Shown piece by piece: positions 36,101-48,903 of a stretch of DNA of 64,000 nt. The translations under genes were made by a program, and so were the position numbers. The stretch is from Malurus cyaneus samueli (taxonomy: Eukaryota > Chordata > Aves > Passeriformes > Maluridae). The stretch lies in the NCBI GenBank assembly GCA_009741485.1, contig CM019216.1:24961119-25025118 (forward strand), read 5' to 3'. Positions within the stretch are counted from its first letter, which is position 1, and every line of letters starts with the position of its first letter. The notes under the pieces were generated by a model. It was given only the letters and a program-made list of their open reading frames with translations. It was not told the origin of the DNA and ran no database searches.

Positions 36101-38680
36101 ATTATGAAGTGGTGTTTCCTACATAGATGCTATTCAAAAAGAGAATTCATGAAAAACTTTCTGCTTCTATTGAGCAGTCAAAAATAAGGAGAGCTCATTT
36201 TATTCCCCTTTTACGGACTTCTATAAATCCAGACAAAGAAGCTGGCTCTGTTTGAATATAAATGGTAATTAACTGTAGAACACAATGGTGAAATCACCTT
36301 AGAGTTGCTATACTAAATGCATTTACATGAAGAAGTAAGTAGAAGGAGTAATGAACATGAAGAACAAACGTTTCACATTTAGATATTCTTCCTTAAAACA
36401 CCAGGATTTTTCTCCCTAAAGGCACAGATATGTAACCCAAAACAATTGTATTTTACTAAACAAGGGAAGTGTATTTTCATCCAAATTCCTGACCACAGAT
36501 TTTATTTATATACACAGTGAGAGTTTCTGTTGCCAAATACACACTACATACGGACTATAGGATTGCATATTTTGAGTATAATCTGTTCAAAAAATTAGGT
36601 AATCATTGACTTTGTCTCGTTAAGGAAACTATTAAGACCTTTTTCTGACAAACAGGATTTTTGAATCTTAAGAATAACCAAGTCTGCCAATTAATGCAGT
36701 CACAATTTGGTAATCCTAGAACTCTTTCAAAATAAGCAATTAGAAATTAACAAAGTTCTAGAGTAAAAAACCTTGTATTCTTATTAAATCCATTTTGCAG
36801 TGGAGTTGATGACCCAGACACTTAGGGTTTATACTTGAATAGAAAATAAATTTTTCATGAACGTGAAAATAATTTCACTTGAGGGATTTCTGAATCATCC
36901 AGGTTATATTTTGACATAAAATTATTCAGATGGCAAGATTTAAAAGAAGATGATTTAACATTTCAATCATGAAAGTGACCTTCAGGGCAAGCAATTGTAA
37001 CACATTATGTCTAATTACTTATTTCTTTTACAATTTTATATTGAGCATCTGAAGTGAAATCATTATCAGTGTTTTCATTAATATTTTTAACTATCAAACT
37101 CAGTGAAAGATGGATATATATATATATTTTTCTTATTTTATTCATTGCATAACTGTGTAATAGTGCACATGCAGAATGCAACATCAGACCATTTTGCATC
37201 AATGAAGATATAGCTGTAAGAATAGATTATATTTTACTTATTTTGCCTCTAGTTTTAATTTTGCTGATTTAATTCCGTTTTGTTTATAATTCCAGAAACA
37301 GTCATAAGACTTCCACTTGTTTGGAAGTCTATCTTCAGATGCCCTCACAAAGAACCTTGGTAATTTTTCAAGCCATAATTCTGACATAGCCTCTGATGTC
37401 CTTAGATTATAAACAAATTTCCTCTGTTTATGGTAACATTTACAAATTCAAAGGATTCTGGAATCATATAGAAAAGCAGTCCCTCAGTAAGACATATTTC
37501 AAAGGTTGTCTTGGTGTAAAGGAAGGCTATGGAAGCATGGTGTTATCTCACTCAAAATATCTACCCTCTATGCACATTCTCTTATAGTTGATACATTACA
37601 AAGCAAAAATGTTTAGTTGTTTATTTCTTTACTCTTGCTGTACAAATTCAACACTTGTTGTAACCACTAAGATTCACTATTCCAGCCAGCAAATGGCTGT
37701 TTAGTCAAAACAGTTTCAATTCAGTGGCTTACAAGGATTCTTCCATTTTGTGCTTTTATATCCTACACTCTGGTACCAACAAAAAGCAATGAGCAGCAAC
37801 GACTGTGACCTTGACTAAAGAGCTATTTTACTTAGGACTTTCAGAAATGCTTTATTAAATCACTTTGCTTATTTTCCTCCAAGAAGAAAAAAGTTTCTTA
37901 CATGCCCATATCACAAAAGTTTGATTTTCCACAATACCTGGTTTAAGGACTTTAACCAGGGTGCATTAATGATATTTAGATCTTAAGAAGACCATTGTTG
38001 CTGCCAGAGAAATCATGACAGAATACACCTGTGAGTTTTTAATCTGAACTGTGATCATCTTTTTTAAGAGTCTCTGTGAGGTAAAAGCTGTTCCTAAACT
38101 GATAAAATTGCTGAAGATGACAGTGGAACTGTTATAAATACCATAAATACCAGTATTTTGTAATTACATAGTGTTTTCAAGGACTCAAACTATCAGAGAG
38201 TTAATTTAAAAACCTGTATGTTCACCAGGAAAACAAATATTCAACACATGCGCTTTTCGCTTCATAATCCAGAAAAGAAATGTCTTGCTCTAAAAATACT
38301 TCATTCTGAAGTCAAATTACTTTCAGTCATGTCTGGGCCTGCTAACACTGCCACTTTATTTTAAAACTTTAGTTCATCTGCTATATGTTTTACTGCATGA
38401 ACCGTTCTGGACTTAATCTTACTGGTACAGTGCACAGCGGTTGTCCAAACAGCATCACGTTAAGGAGGGAAAAAATGTCACTGGTTATAATTAATTGACA
38501 GGCAATCTATGACTAATTTTGGAGTGATGTTTCAGTGTTTGATAGACACCTTGATATTACACTACCCTTGCTAGCAAATAACTAACACTAAATAGCAAGC
38601 ACCTATTGTTGTAAATGTACTAACAGGGTTCGTACTAAAAATATCTACTTGTAATAGTGAACAAAAATTACAGTTAATTT

Positions 38681-38697
38681 AAAAAAAAAAAAAAAAA
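38681..38697 (+). repeat. Poly(A) tract, 17 bp
   Basis: Seventeen A after TTAATTT. Simple repeat in the 8.2 kb EYS intron. Confidence 0.85.
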
Positions 38698-39951
38698 GCA
38701 GAAAAAAATCCCAGCAAAACCAAAATCTGATCCTTGTTGGTTAACTCTGTCAGGAAAAGCACTAAAGTCAAACTGCTTTGTCAATAATGAAGAGTCAAAA
38801 GGAGAGCAAACCTGCAGTTTACTTGTTCCTTTTCAAATTAGAGTCTCCTAAGTGCTCATGTGCAGATGTCTTGTCTTTTATAAATATAACAGGGAATTTT
38901 TTCACAAACATGCATGTAAAGGTTAAAACAAGTGTTTTAACATCTATGAGTTAGAAATTATATCTCCAACACACTGCTTACTGAACATAAGTTTCTGTGA
39001 CACCCAAGAAGCAAAACTTAGAACACAGGCCCTCTGAAGAAAATATTGCAGGAGGAGGCTTTAAAAGAATTAGGCATGAAAATTAGATTCTTTCATTTTT
39101 TGCTGTAAAGTCAAGGATAATTTTGAGGAACAGTGCACAAATGAGATGTGGACTAAGATTTGTGGTGAATGTAAGAAGGGTATACAGCTATGATGATATT
39201 CCCAGAACAGTATCTGTTCTTTGTTCTGTGGAGAATTACATTCCTCTCAGTTCAGTGGATGCAAATTGCATCTTTTTTTTTTATCTTATACATTATGTGG
39301 CATTAATCACAGGCTGGAATAGATAGGAAAAACATTTTATGCAGAAGAAATGCAGAAATTATTCAACTTGAGGAAACAACTGCAAATATTTCTGCAGTCA
39401 TGATCCCATGTGTTTTCAGGTTGCTTCAGATGGATCAATCAAAACATTATGTATGAACTAGCTCAGGAGCATACTGAGCATTTAAATGAAAGTTAACATC
39501 ATGTTAGGGAAATTTTACTGCATCTCTACACATTAAATATTTAATCATTATCCTGTAAAAAAGTAAAGACTAACACTAGAGGAAATGGTGTAGATCCAAC
39601 AGGTCAAAAAAGTCATGGTGTTGATACAGTTCTCAAAAATTCAAATAACAAGGTAGCATTTTAGTGTTTGCAAAATTTACTCTATATCTACAGTAATAGC
39701 CTTTTTCTTGCCTGAATTTAAAAAACCACATTGATTTTCCTTGTATTGTACAATAACTCATTTCAGCTGAATGTATGGGTGACTAAAGAAATTATAATTC
39801 AAGTCTTAATATAAATAATCTTCAGCTTTGATACAAGTTAATATTGATTTATCCTCCAATAAGGAGATAAACTGTTGTTCTTGACATAATATTAAAAGCA
39901 TGTAAAACCTGTGAAATAAACTTCTCAGCTGTGGTAAAGAGTGGATCATAC

Positions 39952-40097
39952 CTGTGAATCCAGGTAGACAGAAACACCGATAGCCTCCAAGCCTGTTGAT
40001 GCAGGTTCCTCCATGCAAACAAGGCAAAGTTTCACACTCATTTACATCCATCTCACACAGAGACCCGTAGTATCCAGGTGCACAGTTACAAATGAAT
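39952..40097 (-). CDS. EYS: EYS internal exon, EGF-like repeats (human exon 19 equivalent)
   Basis: 146 bp exon with an acceptor ending CTAAAG and an ACAG|GTATGA donor. One base completes the previous arginine codon, 48 codons follow, and one base is left (entry phase 2, exit phase 1). It encodes FICNCAPGYYGSLC, finishing the EGF domain begun in the preceding exon, then DVNEC, ETLPC, LHGGTC, INRLGGYRCFC and LPGFTG, which is most of the next domain. The human counterpart has the same length and the same order of cysteines, with the linker ELDVN where this copy has EMDVN. This domain has CETLPC, so it lacks the serine of an O-glucosylation motif, but it keeps an O-fucose type site (CLHGGTC). 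The next intron is long (8.2 kb). Confidence 0.94.
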
Positions 40098-40673
40098 CTT
40101 TAGAAAAGGGAAAATCAGGTATGTCAACAGAAGTAAAAATGGGCTTTATTGCAATATTTTAAAGCCATATGTATCTTGAGATGCCAAGTTGGTGTCCCTA
40201 ATCCTCATCCATATTAAAATAATGAACAGATTTTCCTCATTTTCATGTTTTTGAAGCAAACAGAGAGATTTACTTTTTGTTAAATTAATAGAAAAATTTG
40301 GCACAGTAATTTTAACTGAAGGGGTAAGAAATTACTTCAGGGCTAATGATCTTCTGGCACAAGTCTCAAAAAAACTTGTGGAGTGCTGTGGAACAAACAT
40401 AGTGTTTGTCACAATCTAACTCAAGATCAATTTTATTCTATTTCAGTCTTTTTCCAAAACAATAATGTAAGAAGGAAAAGAAAAAGTTGCACTGAGGACA
40501 TTTTCCCCTTTATCTTCCTTTAAGTTCACATAAGAAATAAAAAACTGAGTCAGTGCATTTACTCACCTAATTTTAACTTGCCATGTGGCAAAGGGCGCAC
40601 CCAAACCTCAAGGTAGCAAGCAGAATTAAGATAATGAAATAAGGGAAACACATTTCATTTAGTAGTAACTGAC

Positions 40674-40781
40674 CTGTTTATGAGATCCAGGCAAGTCCCA
40701 TTGTTCTTGCAGGGTCTTGATAAGCATTCATTAATCTCCACTTCACACAGGGTCCCAGTAAAGCCATGTTGGCAGGTGCAC
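40674..40781 (-). CDS. EYS: EYS internal exon, EGF-like repeat (human exon 18 equivalent)
   Basis: 108 bp exon with a TTGTTAG acceptor and an AACAG|GTCAGT donor. One base completes the preceding arginine codon, then come 35 codons, and two bases are left. Entry and exit phase are therefore both 2, which makes this the only exon in the window whose omission would keep the reading frame. It encodes [12 protein letters not shown], closing one EGF domain, and then [16 protein letters not shown] and LDLINR, opening the next. This is very close to the human EYS segment (GSLCEIEINEC ... PCKNNGTC), which is the strongest single match after the first exon. The EINEC motif and the cysteine spacing suit a calcium-binding EGF domain. 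It forms a tight cluster with the exons on either side (introns of 1165 and 576 bp). Confidence 0.94.
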
Positions 40782-41194
40782 CTAACAAAAACGATGTCAC
40801 TATATTACTTTTTATGTCATTATAAAGGTTCCAGAAAAACATAGCAGATGTTAAGGGCTATTAATTAAATGGTATCAAAATCATATTTGCTTTTTACCGG
40901 TCATTGCAAAGGGCAGGTAGTTTAACAAGCACCAAAAAGTACAGTGTCTGCAGTTCAGTAAATAAGATTTTTGTTATTATTTGCTGAAGGCCACAGGTTT
41001 TGTGCTGACCCCACTGTACAAGAGCTTAGTTAGAATTTGCCTTGGCCTGAGCTGGTTTTCACTCGTTTTAACATCTGCCCTGCAGCCAACTGACGGATGC
41101 CTCTGATGCTACAGCTTCAGCTCTGAAATAGCATCTGTGGTGAGGGTGCGAGACACTGAGATCATCATGGTGTTACAAATAATACCCTTTTGTG

Positions 41195-41425
41195 TTCCAT
41201 TCCTGAAGGACAGGACGGCATCCAGAGGGACCTGGACAACCTTGAGAAGTAGACCCTTGGGAATTGTATGAGGTTTACAAGACCAAGTGCAAGGTCCTTC
41301 ACCTGTGTCATAGCAACCCTGGTTTCAACACAGGCTGGGGATGAACAGCCTGAGAGCAGCCCTGCTGAGAACTTGAGGGTGCTGTTGAGTGAGAGGCTCC
41401 AAAAAGGCCTGAGACTGAAGATGAG
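41195..41425 (+). mobile_element. CR1 LINE fragment (ORF2 end)
   Basis: GGACGGCATCCAGAGGGACCTGGACAACCTTGAGAAGTAGACCC, then CCAAGTGCAAGGTCCTTCACCTG, AACACAGGCTGGGG and GAGAGCAGCCCTGCTGAGAACTTGAGGGTGCTG match CR1 ORF2 just after the catalytic region. Plus strand, internal, no 3' end. It lies in the 1165 bp EYS intron between the 97 bp and 108 bp exons, so it makes up a fifth of that intron. The minus-strand frame of 120 codons over it is an artefact. Confidence 0.9.
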
Positions 41426-41946
41426 AAAATCCCCACTGTAAACACCATCATTCTCCTCACAGAGACTTCCCGATGCCAGTGACTTGCAGTAAGACTGCCA
41501 GTTCTTCTTGAGGAAGACCAAAATCACTGATCACAGGATACAGACACATTGTGATAACAAAAGAGACATAATTGAAAGGTTTCTTATGTAACATCTATAA
41601 CTACATTTTTCATGAAGCTCTTCTATTAATTTCAACTCAGATTGTTTGTACTATTGTAACTGGACTAACAACTGCTTGCTTTTTTAAATTAGGTTCTTAA
41701 ATTTTAATTAGCCTTATAATAAATTATTGGGGTCACATTTGTGGTGTATATGTATTACTTTTTGCACACAAGAAGATTTAGACAATAATGTAACTGTCAA
41801 ACACATTACAAAACCCCTCCCCATCCTTCATTGAAGGTCAGCAAATATTAGGCAAAATACCAAAGGAATAGCTTTGTCATGATAGAATAGGAGAAACATG
41901 CATGTATCATACACTGTATATCTGTAATTTAAATATTTTTCCTGAC

Positions 41947-42043
41947 CTGTAGTGGTTGACCCCATCCACACAGAGACCTCCATTCTGGCATGGATGGGAG
42001 GCGCACTCATCACTGTTAACTTCGCAGTAAGTGCCCTCAAATC
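41947..42043 (-). CDS. EYS: EYS internal exon, EGF-like repeat (human exon 17 equivalent)
   Basis: 97 bp exon between a GTTTCAG acceptor and an AG|GTCAGG donor. The first two bases complete the glycine codon opened by the previous exon (CICKTG|FEGTYC), then 31 codons follow and two bases (AG) remain, so it is entered in phase 1 and left in phase 2. It finishes the third EGF domain of the window (FEGTYC) and starts a fourth with [15 protein letters not shown] and VDGVNHY, where the last arginine codon is split by the next intron. Human EYS has a segment of exactly this length in the same place, although several of its cysteine-loop residues differ, as I recall it. It lies only 1.2 kb from the next exon, while the intron before it is 9.8 kb. 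There are no stops or frameshifts. Confidence 0.93.
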
Positions 42044-42119
42044 CTGAAACACAGATTTCATGAAGTGTGAATGAAAGGACTCTACTACTTGATGTGAATA
42101 AAAGGGTCACAGATTGTCT

Positions 42120-42640
42120 TGGAGATTTGGCTACGTGAGTCAATGACTAACTCAGACAGTGCAAGTGGAAGGCCTGAGAAACCTCAGCTGCACTTGAAGC
42201 TGTTCAAGAAAAGCCTGAGAGAAGCCTCAAGCAATGAGGCTCTTCAGCAGTGAGGCTCTCTACCTCTTTGCAGCATTTAAGATGAAGCTCTTTGCCAATG
42301 GCACTGAGCTGTGTCACAGCCATGGACAATGCCTGGCTGTGTAGCTGCTTATCAGGATGCTGAGTTTGTCCTACAGACTATTCCCTGGCTTGACCTTGGA
42401 TCTGCCCCATTCTCTGTAGCCTTGACGGTCGATCTGACACACTCTGCTGTTCCTGGACACAGCCACTGGCCCTGCCTGGCTGCCTCATTCAGACACTGTC
42501 ACACAGAGACAGCCCTGGCAACTTGGCACTCCTGGCTGACCTTTCCTTCTGGAGTGGCCTCATTGACCCTAAGATCAGGACCACAAACACAAGTAATCCT
42601 GAAAGAACTTACTCTAATTATTTTTGTTCCTTAGCTTCAA
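42120..42640. repeat. G/C-richer block, unclassified probable old repeat
   Basis: About 520 bp with many CTGGC, CCTGG and CACAG words, clearly less AT-rich than the flanks, beginning about 75 bp upstream (gene orientation) of the 97 bp EYS exon. It resembles avian LTR or ERV sequence in composition, but I cannot match it to a family. The plus-strand frame of 107 codons inside (42311-42634) has no recognised domain. Confidence 0.35.
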
Positions 42641-43957
42641 CAAGTTAATTTCCAGACAGTATATGAAGTCTTAGCATAATTTAATGAACCACAGAGAACA
42701 GATTTGTATAGAGCACCTGGCTAAATATACTGGGGAAATGTAACCCTATTTTAAAGGACTGAAAAGGCTTTCTTGGAGACTGTGGGACAAATCAGAAACT
42801 AATTCAGTAGCTAATTCAGTAATTCAGTAATTAATATATTACAGAACCTAGTGGAAGTTAGAGACCACGTTTATTCAAAGCAGTTGCTAAGAAAAAGCCC
42901 AAGCGGTTTTAATATTCAAATTAGGAAAAAATGTGATTAAGATCTTATCTGCACAGTACATTACTTGCATAATACTTTGCATTTGCCTGTGTAAATGTTC
43001 CAGAATATGTACTAAAGAGAAATAAGACACTTTTCAGTGATACATGAAGTCTATTTCTGCTCTTAGACAGCATACTACATCTTATAACATTTGCATAAAT
43101 AAATGTTCTGCTAAATGCATACTTGTGTTAAAATTCTATACATATGGTGGAGAAACTATAGCTACTTAGTTGCATTTTGACACAAATTCAATATATTTGT
43201 TTTCAATTGATGGAGAAATGAAGCCATTACAATGAGCAAACTATTTGTATTGTAGTGACTATGATAAGCGAGTACTGACTGCAGGTTGAATAAAGACCAT
43301 TGATGGAGTTCACCAAAGTGGTTTTGAACATCACGTAGATAAGAAATTAAATTAAAACAACTTTGAAAATAGCCATTGAAATTCAGTACACATTTCTATA
43401 AATATGGCAAAGGTTCTACTGGATTCTTTGTTAAAGCAATAAACAAAAATTTTTATCGTGTTTTTCTAGATACTCAAGAATAATTTTTATAGTTATATTA
43501 AGTATTTTTGATTTTCAAAGTACTTAATAAAAGTGGGGAAATCATGAAAGACCACTGTTAGAATAGTATGGCTAATTTTTTATCTAGAGAAAATCAATAC
43601 TGGAAAAAATAAGTGTCTTGGTCAGAGTTGTAGGGAAAGGTGCAGAAAGAAATCTCTGCTGGCATTCCAATATATGATCTAAACATGAGCCCACATCAAA
43701 GCAGTTCATAATTTCTTCTTACCAAGATTATTTCTATTCAATAACTTTTGGGGCTAGACTGGACTGAAAGGAGCTCTTAATATTTGCTGAAGGTTGCACA
43801 GCAATGAAAAAAACAAAGCTGGAGAAATAAAGCCTGGAACATATATCAAACTAACCTTTCAATTATAGCCATTTAGCCGGTATGATGTTATACTGTTTTT
43901 GAAAATTTCTTGAACATGAATGGATACCCTCATTTATTTTCTATTTGTATGTTTCAC

Positions 43958-44060
43958 ACAAAAAAATAACCAAACCAAAACCAAAACCAAAACAGAATAA
44001 GCCCCCCAAAAAACTAAAAAACAAACAAAACAAACAATCAAAAAAACACAAACCCCAAAA
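43958..44060 (+). repeat. A/C-rich low-complexity repeat
   Basis: Irregular AACCAAAACC, CAAAACAAAC and CCCCAAAAA units over about 100 bp. It produces a lysine/proline-rich false frame on the plus strand. Confidence 0.85.
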
Positions 44061-47000
44061 AGACTGTAAAAGAATTGTTATAATAGGGACAAAAATTCTG
44101 TCCCAGTGTACTGCTTTGAAGTATCTCCCTCATTGCAGGCAGCTGTGTATTCTGGATGGTTTAGTTTATAAGTCCAAATGGGCCTGAACCAAAGGCCTGA
44201 ACCCATTTCTTATCTGTAGCATGCATAACTTGCATCTTAATGCTGCAAGTTGAACCTTCTATTCCTGCCTGCAGTTTATCTAAGGAAAAAAAAGAAAGGT
44301 AAAAGAACTGTAAACTAATATGCCACAGATCAAGCAAAATACTAGCGCTGGTTATGTGAGTAGACAGCAGGCACTGACACACAAATATTCAATATCTGTT
44401 TGATACATGCCATGCAGTGCCACTGAGTAAGAGCAAAAAGTGTGATAACACATTTCTCTAACTTTGGTTTAAATAAAAAATTGGGGGACATAATGAATGT
44501 AAGAGACTAGGACTGACAGGACTAGCTGTAGTCAACTTCACGTCTGTAATTTCTCTTTTATTTTTAATGTTTAACATGTCTAAAACTAAGTTTGATTACC
44601 AAGTGGAAAGCTGTATCAATGGGCAGGGAAAATGGAACTTCACTGTAAAGGACAAACATAGAGTAAACCAATGTAAAATTAGAAATAACTCATAGGTATG
44701 TAGGTATATATTGGGTTTATAAGGTAATTGTGTAAGAATCCTTCATAAGGAATTGTTGTGAGAGTAAAGTAAAGCTGAAAAAAACAACATTAAGAGGTTT
44801 TATCACAATAGCTTCTTTTTTTTTTTCTCATGCTATAGAATAGTTAAGCAAGAATCTCAAAAAAATACCACAGTTATCAGATTAGAATACACAAACCAGA
44901 AAATAGAGGCATTGCTCATTCTGCTTTTGCCTGTCATCCTCATTGGTTATGGATGCTTTATAGTCTTTTTAAAGTAAACAGTACAGAAGTAATACACAAA
45001 ACGTCATTTAAACACATTTTTCGAATGCAGTAGTACCTATTTTTCCAGCCCATAGCAACATATCAATACCTTGAAAAGACATATAATAAGCAAACATACA
45101 GCAGGCATTCTACCGCATCTATTTTTCCTGCAAATTGAGAAAAATAACATTTTCATCACAAAATTTCGCTGGCTATTTACTACATTATGAATGAGCAATC
45201 TAAGTATTCAATTTACTATAATTTTGTCTTATGTTTACTGATAAATTATCTCAGTCCTTTTTTATTAAACAAGTAATTAATGTTTTTCATAATGACATAT
45301 ACTTAAAATTACAGACAACCACTTACATGATGTTTTGATCCACAATGAAAACTTGTGAACTAACACAGTGACTCTTTCTAAGGATTTTTTAGCAATTCTA
45401 GAAATTTTTACAGAAGATTTAATCAAAACTTTCAACTAAAATGTTTATTCAGAAACACACAAACCTGCTTAAAAGGATCCCAAAATATTATTTCATTCAC
45501 ATTCTCTGCATGCCTGTGCTCTAGTTTATTTATAATTTATAAAGCTTGTAGAAAAGGTGTTTCAATAAAAGCATATAACACTAAGCTAATTTTAATTCAG
45601 AACTTAAATATATTTTCAGAGTAAATTACAGAAAGAAAGCAGTGCAACACTGTGTAAATCACTCATACAAAGAGGAGAGGTCAAACTTCAAAACAAATAC
45701 TGCAGTGTTGGGATTAAGATACTAATAAAATATTTATTTTAGGAATATTCTTGAACAGGCACAAATTATATTACCTTCAAATTCAAAAGACTACTTAAAA
45801 TGCACCACCTAAGTGGAACTGCTTTAAAGAAAGAATTGATAGTTTATTTACATAGTGCTGATTGAATATAAGGTATCTTGTGAGTCTAACATGTAAGGAC
45901 TCTTGTATTTTAGATGACAGTCATACACTATTGAAAGGGCAACGTAATACACTGGGTTATTTTGTATAAGATATAACTGCTGCCACACATAGCTGTTATC
46001 TTCCGCTATACTTAAACTAAAAGTAATACAGGGATGTAATTTTTACAGAAATGTAGATATGTTCCTGATTTATTTCAGGTGTTGTAAAAGGAAATAAAAT
46101 GACAATGAGGGGAACTGCCTTAAAATGTTTAATATGTCAAATATATTACTGTATAAAACTATTTTGTAAAATATGACATTACTAGCATGACAACAGGTCC
46201 GCTACTGTAAAATTGCTTTTATTTTTCAAATATATTTTACTGTATTTTTTATTTCACATTAAAAAAACTGAAGCTGTAAATAGATTCTCGTAAGTATTGC
46301 TGGCATCCACATAGCTTTTTGAAAATCAAATGGATACAGTAATTAGCTTCAAACATTTATTTTATATTTTATTGAATATGTTTTATTGAATACGTTTAGC
46401 AGGCACATATCAGGAAATATCTCAGAAATGTAAATAATTTTTGTAGTAACATCGTATATTCAAGCTTTCAGAAATTAACAGAGATGAAAAACAATTGAAA
46501 GTTATTACAGTTCTTTGTGTCAGAAAATTTAGTCTTATTTCTCTATATTTTTAATTGTACAAGCAGCATGAAAGTAACTCTAATGATGTGAGGTCTAGAA
46601 ACATCTGGAAAGCTGTTACTTAAGATGAGACAGATGCTACTGTTGCTTCTGTTTCTCTGAAATATAGGAAATCCTGCATTTCTCAGCTCTGTCTATGAGC
46701 CTTCTGGGAGCTGCAAAGTGATGGAATATGTAGAGTACAGAAGAAGCTAAATATCTGCTGTCACAGTTATGGTCATTTTCATCTCCTTATTCCATTGCAG
46801 AGAAACATTACAGAATTGACTTCTGCAGGTAACAGGATTCTAACTGGATTATTCTGCCATAAGCTCTCTACTGTTTTGCTCATCAGCACAGTATCATGGA
46901 TATTTGTCTCCTTACCATGAACTATTTATGAACCAATATTTGCAAACAGCAGAGATATCACAGCAGCCCCATAATCATTAGTTCAGGTACTTAGGTTGTT

Positions 47001-48868
47001 CAGCAAAACACAGGTAGGCACATATATCAAAATCAAAGGTGTGTAAAATATTAGACACCGTAAAAAGGCTATTTCCCTCTGTGAATTATGTATGTGAGTG
47101 TCTGTAAAAGAAACTGCCACTGAAAGGCTCAGAAATCTGACAATGGCAAACTCCAATTTAAATAACTTCTGTTTTTCATCATCTATTCATTATTTCTGCT
47201 TGGTATTATAAGGTTTGTACATTATGATAATTTTCATTTCATTGTTTCAGACATGGGCTGAAAAATATTTTGCTGCAGTTCAAACTTCCAGCTGTAAGAT
47301 GCTATAGACCAAATAAAAAAAAATAATAATAACAAAAAAAACCTACCATCTCTAATAAAGAGTATTAAAAAAGGTGTCATATTGACAGTAGTCTGATAAA
47401 AGAGGTGAAAAAGTCCTGGACAGAACTGTTTAAAACAAAAACTTCAGAAATTACCTTAAATCATCAAGAAAGTATTGCTTTTCCAAAGAATACTTGAAGG
47501 ATGAAGAAAAAAAATGGAATGCCTAATTCCAGTAAAAACTGTAGCTATTGTTTCTCCTCAGATATGAGTTGTCTTCCTAGATTTCCCTGGAACTATACAC
47601 ATAATTTCCTACACCCTAAAATGGTTTTAACTTTCAGACCCATGCAATTTATTTTGCATAAAACAGTTTTTCAACTTCTCAGCTCCTAGCTTTATATCTT
47701 CCAAGCTGCAATGAGCACAAATAAGATGGCAAAGCTTTTGTGTACTTGTGTGCTGTAATGACATATATTGTTGCTTCCTGCTCTTTTTACTCCTCTTTGG
47801 AATTGTATGCTTCCAAGAACTATGCAGATTTAAAAAAAAATAAAAATTCCACAGCAATAATAATCCAGCAAGAGGCAATTAATAAAGAATTCAGCCAACC
47901 ATCTGAAAGATTTGTCCTAAGCTGTCCAAAGTGTCAGTAGAGTGACACAAATATTTCTATAGCATTAGCCATTTGACATTGTATGTCTGCATTTGCATGA
48001 AATTAATTACCTCAGAAAACAATATCTCCTTAATATAATACTACATACTACATAATGACATCTACATCCAATCAAATTAATCCAGACATTTCCAGTATAT
48101 TTCTTTCAACAATATATATATCATTCCATTGATCTAATTTCTCTTCTGCATAACTCATTAAAATGTTACTAAGTTAACACAAATGCTGAGCAAATAATCC
48201 ACATTTCTGAAAAGAGCACGTAAAGCTTTGATATGAACACTCTCAGTAAGTATGCAATATGTAATGTACAACATGTAGCATTTCCTGATAATTTTTCTAT
48301 CCCAATCTAATATGGATATGAAAAATTGTTCCTATTGTAATGAGGAGGCTGCATAAGCATCCTGAGCTTGTCCCATCCATATTACTTGGACCAATGAAAG
48401 AATTTCTACATCTAATTTTAAAGAGAGATTCATTTCTACCTTCTAAAAAGCAGGAATTCTAAGAACTATTTTAATTCAAAAATCTTGCTCTTCCCTTCCT
48501 GTCTTTAAGTCAGCAACAACTCTATCTGCTGTTCTTACTAACCTTGCCTGCTACTATACCTCTATCTACTAACAGTTCTCATAAAAGAATAAATCACTGT
48601 TAAAAAAAGTCCTACTAGAAAACACTAGATATTTTCTGGCCCATAGTTTATGGCTGCAAATTTACTTTTTTATCTTGTTATTCTCTGCAATATTTATGTG
48701 CTTGTAATTACAGAGGTTTCACACTCTGTGAAAATTGTTACCTTTTATCTCCCATTTCATCATTAGTTAAACTTGCTCACCAGTAACAACCAAACAACTG
48801 ATCTTGCACTCAGTAGTTGTGCACCCTCTCATAGTTTTGCTGATTTTGAATGTATTTTTTCCTCAGTT

Positions 48869-48869
<1 letters not shown>

Positions 48870-48902
<33 letters not shown>
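48870..48902 (+). repeat. Poly(T) tract, 33 bp
   Basis: Thirty-three T between CTCAGTTG and GTCTTGTTCCC. It creates the phenylalanine runs of two spurious open frames. Confidence 0.95.

Positions 48903-48903
<1 letters not shown>

Larger units (their letters stand above)
31775..39951 (-). other. EYS: EYS intron between the 146 bp and 172 bp exons
   Basis: 8,177 bp GT-AG intron with donor GTATGA and a T-run followed by TACAG at the acceptor. Apart from an LTR end at 32.4-32.5 kb, a T36 tract at 33103 and an A17 tract at 38681, I see no recognisable element. Frames of 60-110 codons at 33.2, 34.1-34.5 and 35.4 kb show no domain, and their composition is that of AT-rich noncoding DNA. Confidence 0.85.

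Noticed and set aside
41165..41527. 120-codon minus-strand frame
   Set aside because: It is antisense to a CR1 fragment inside a short EYS intron.
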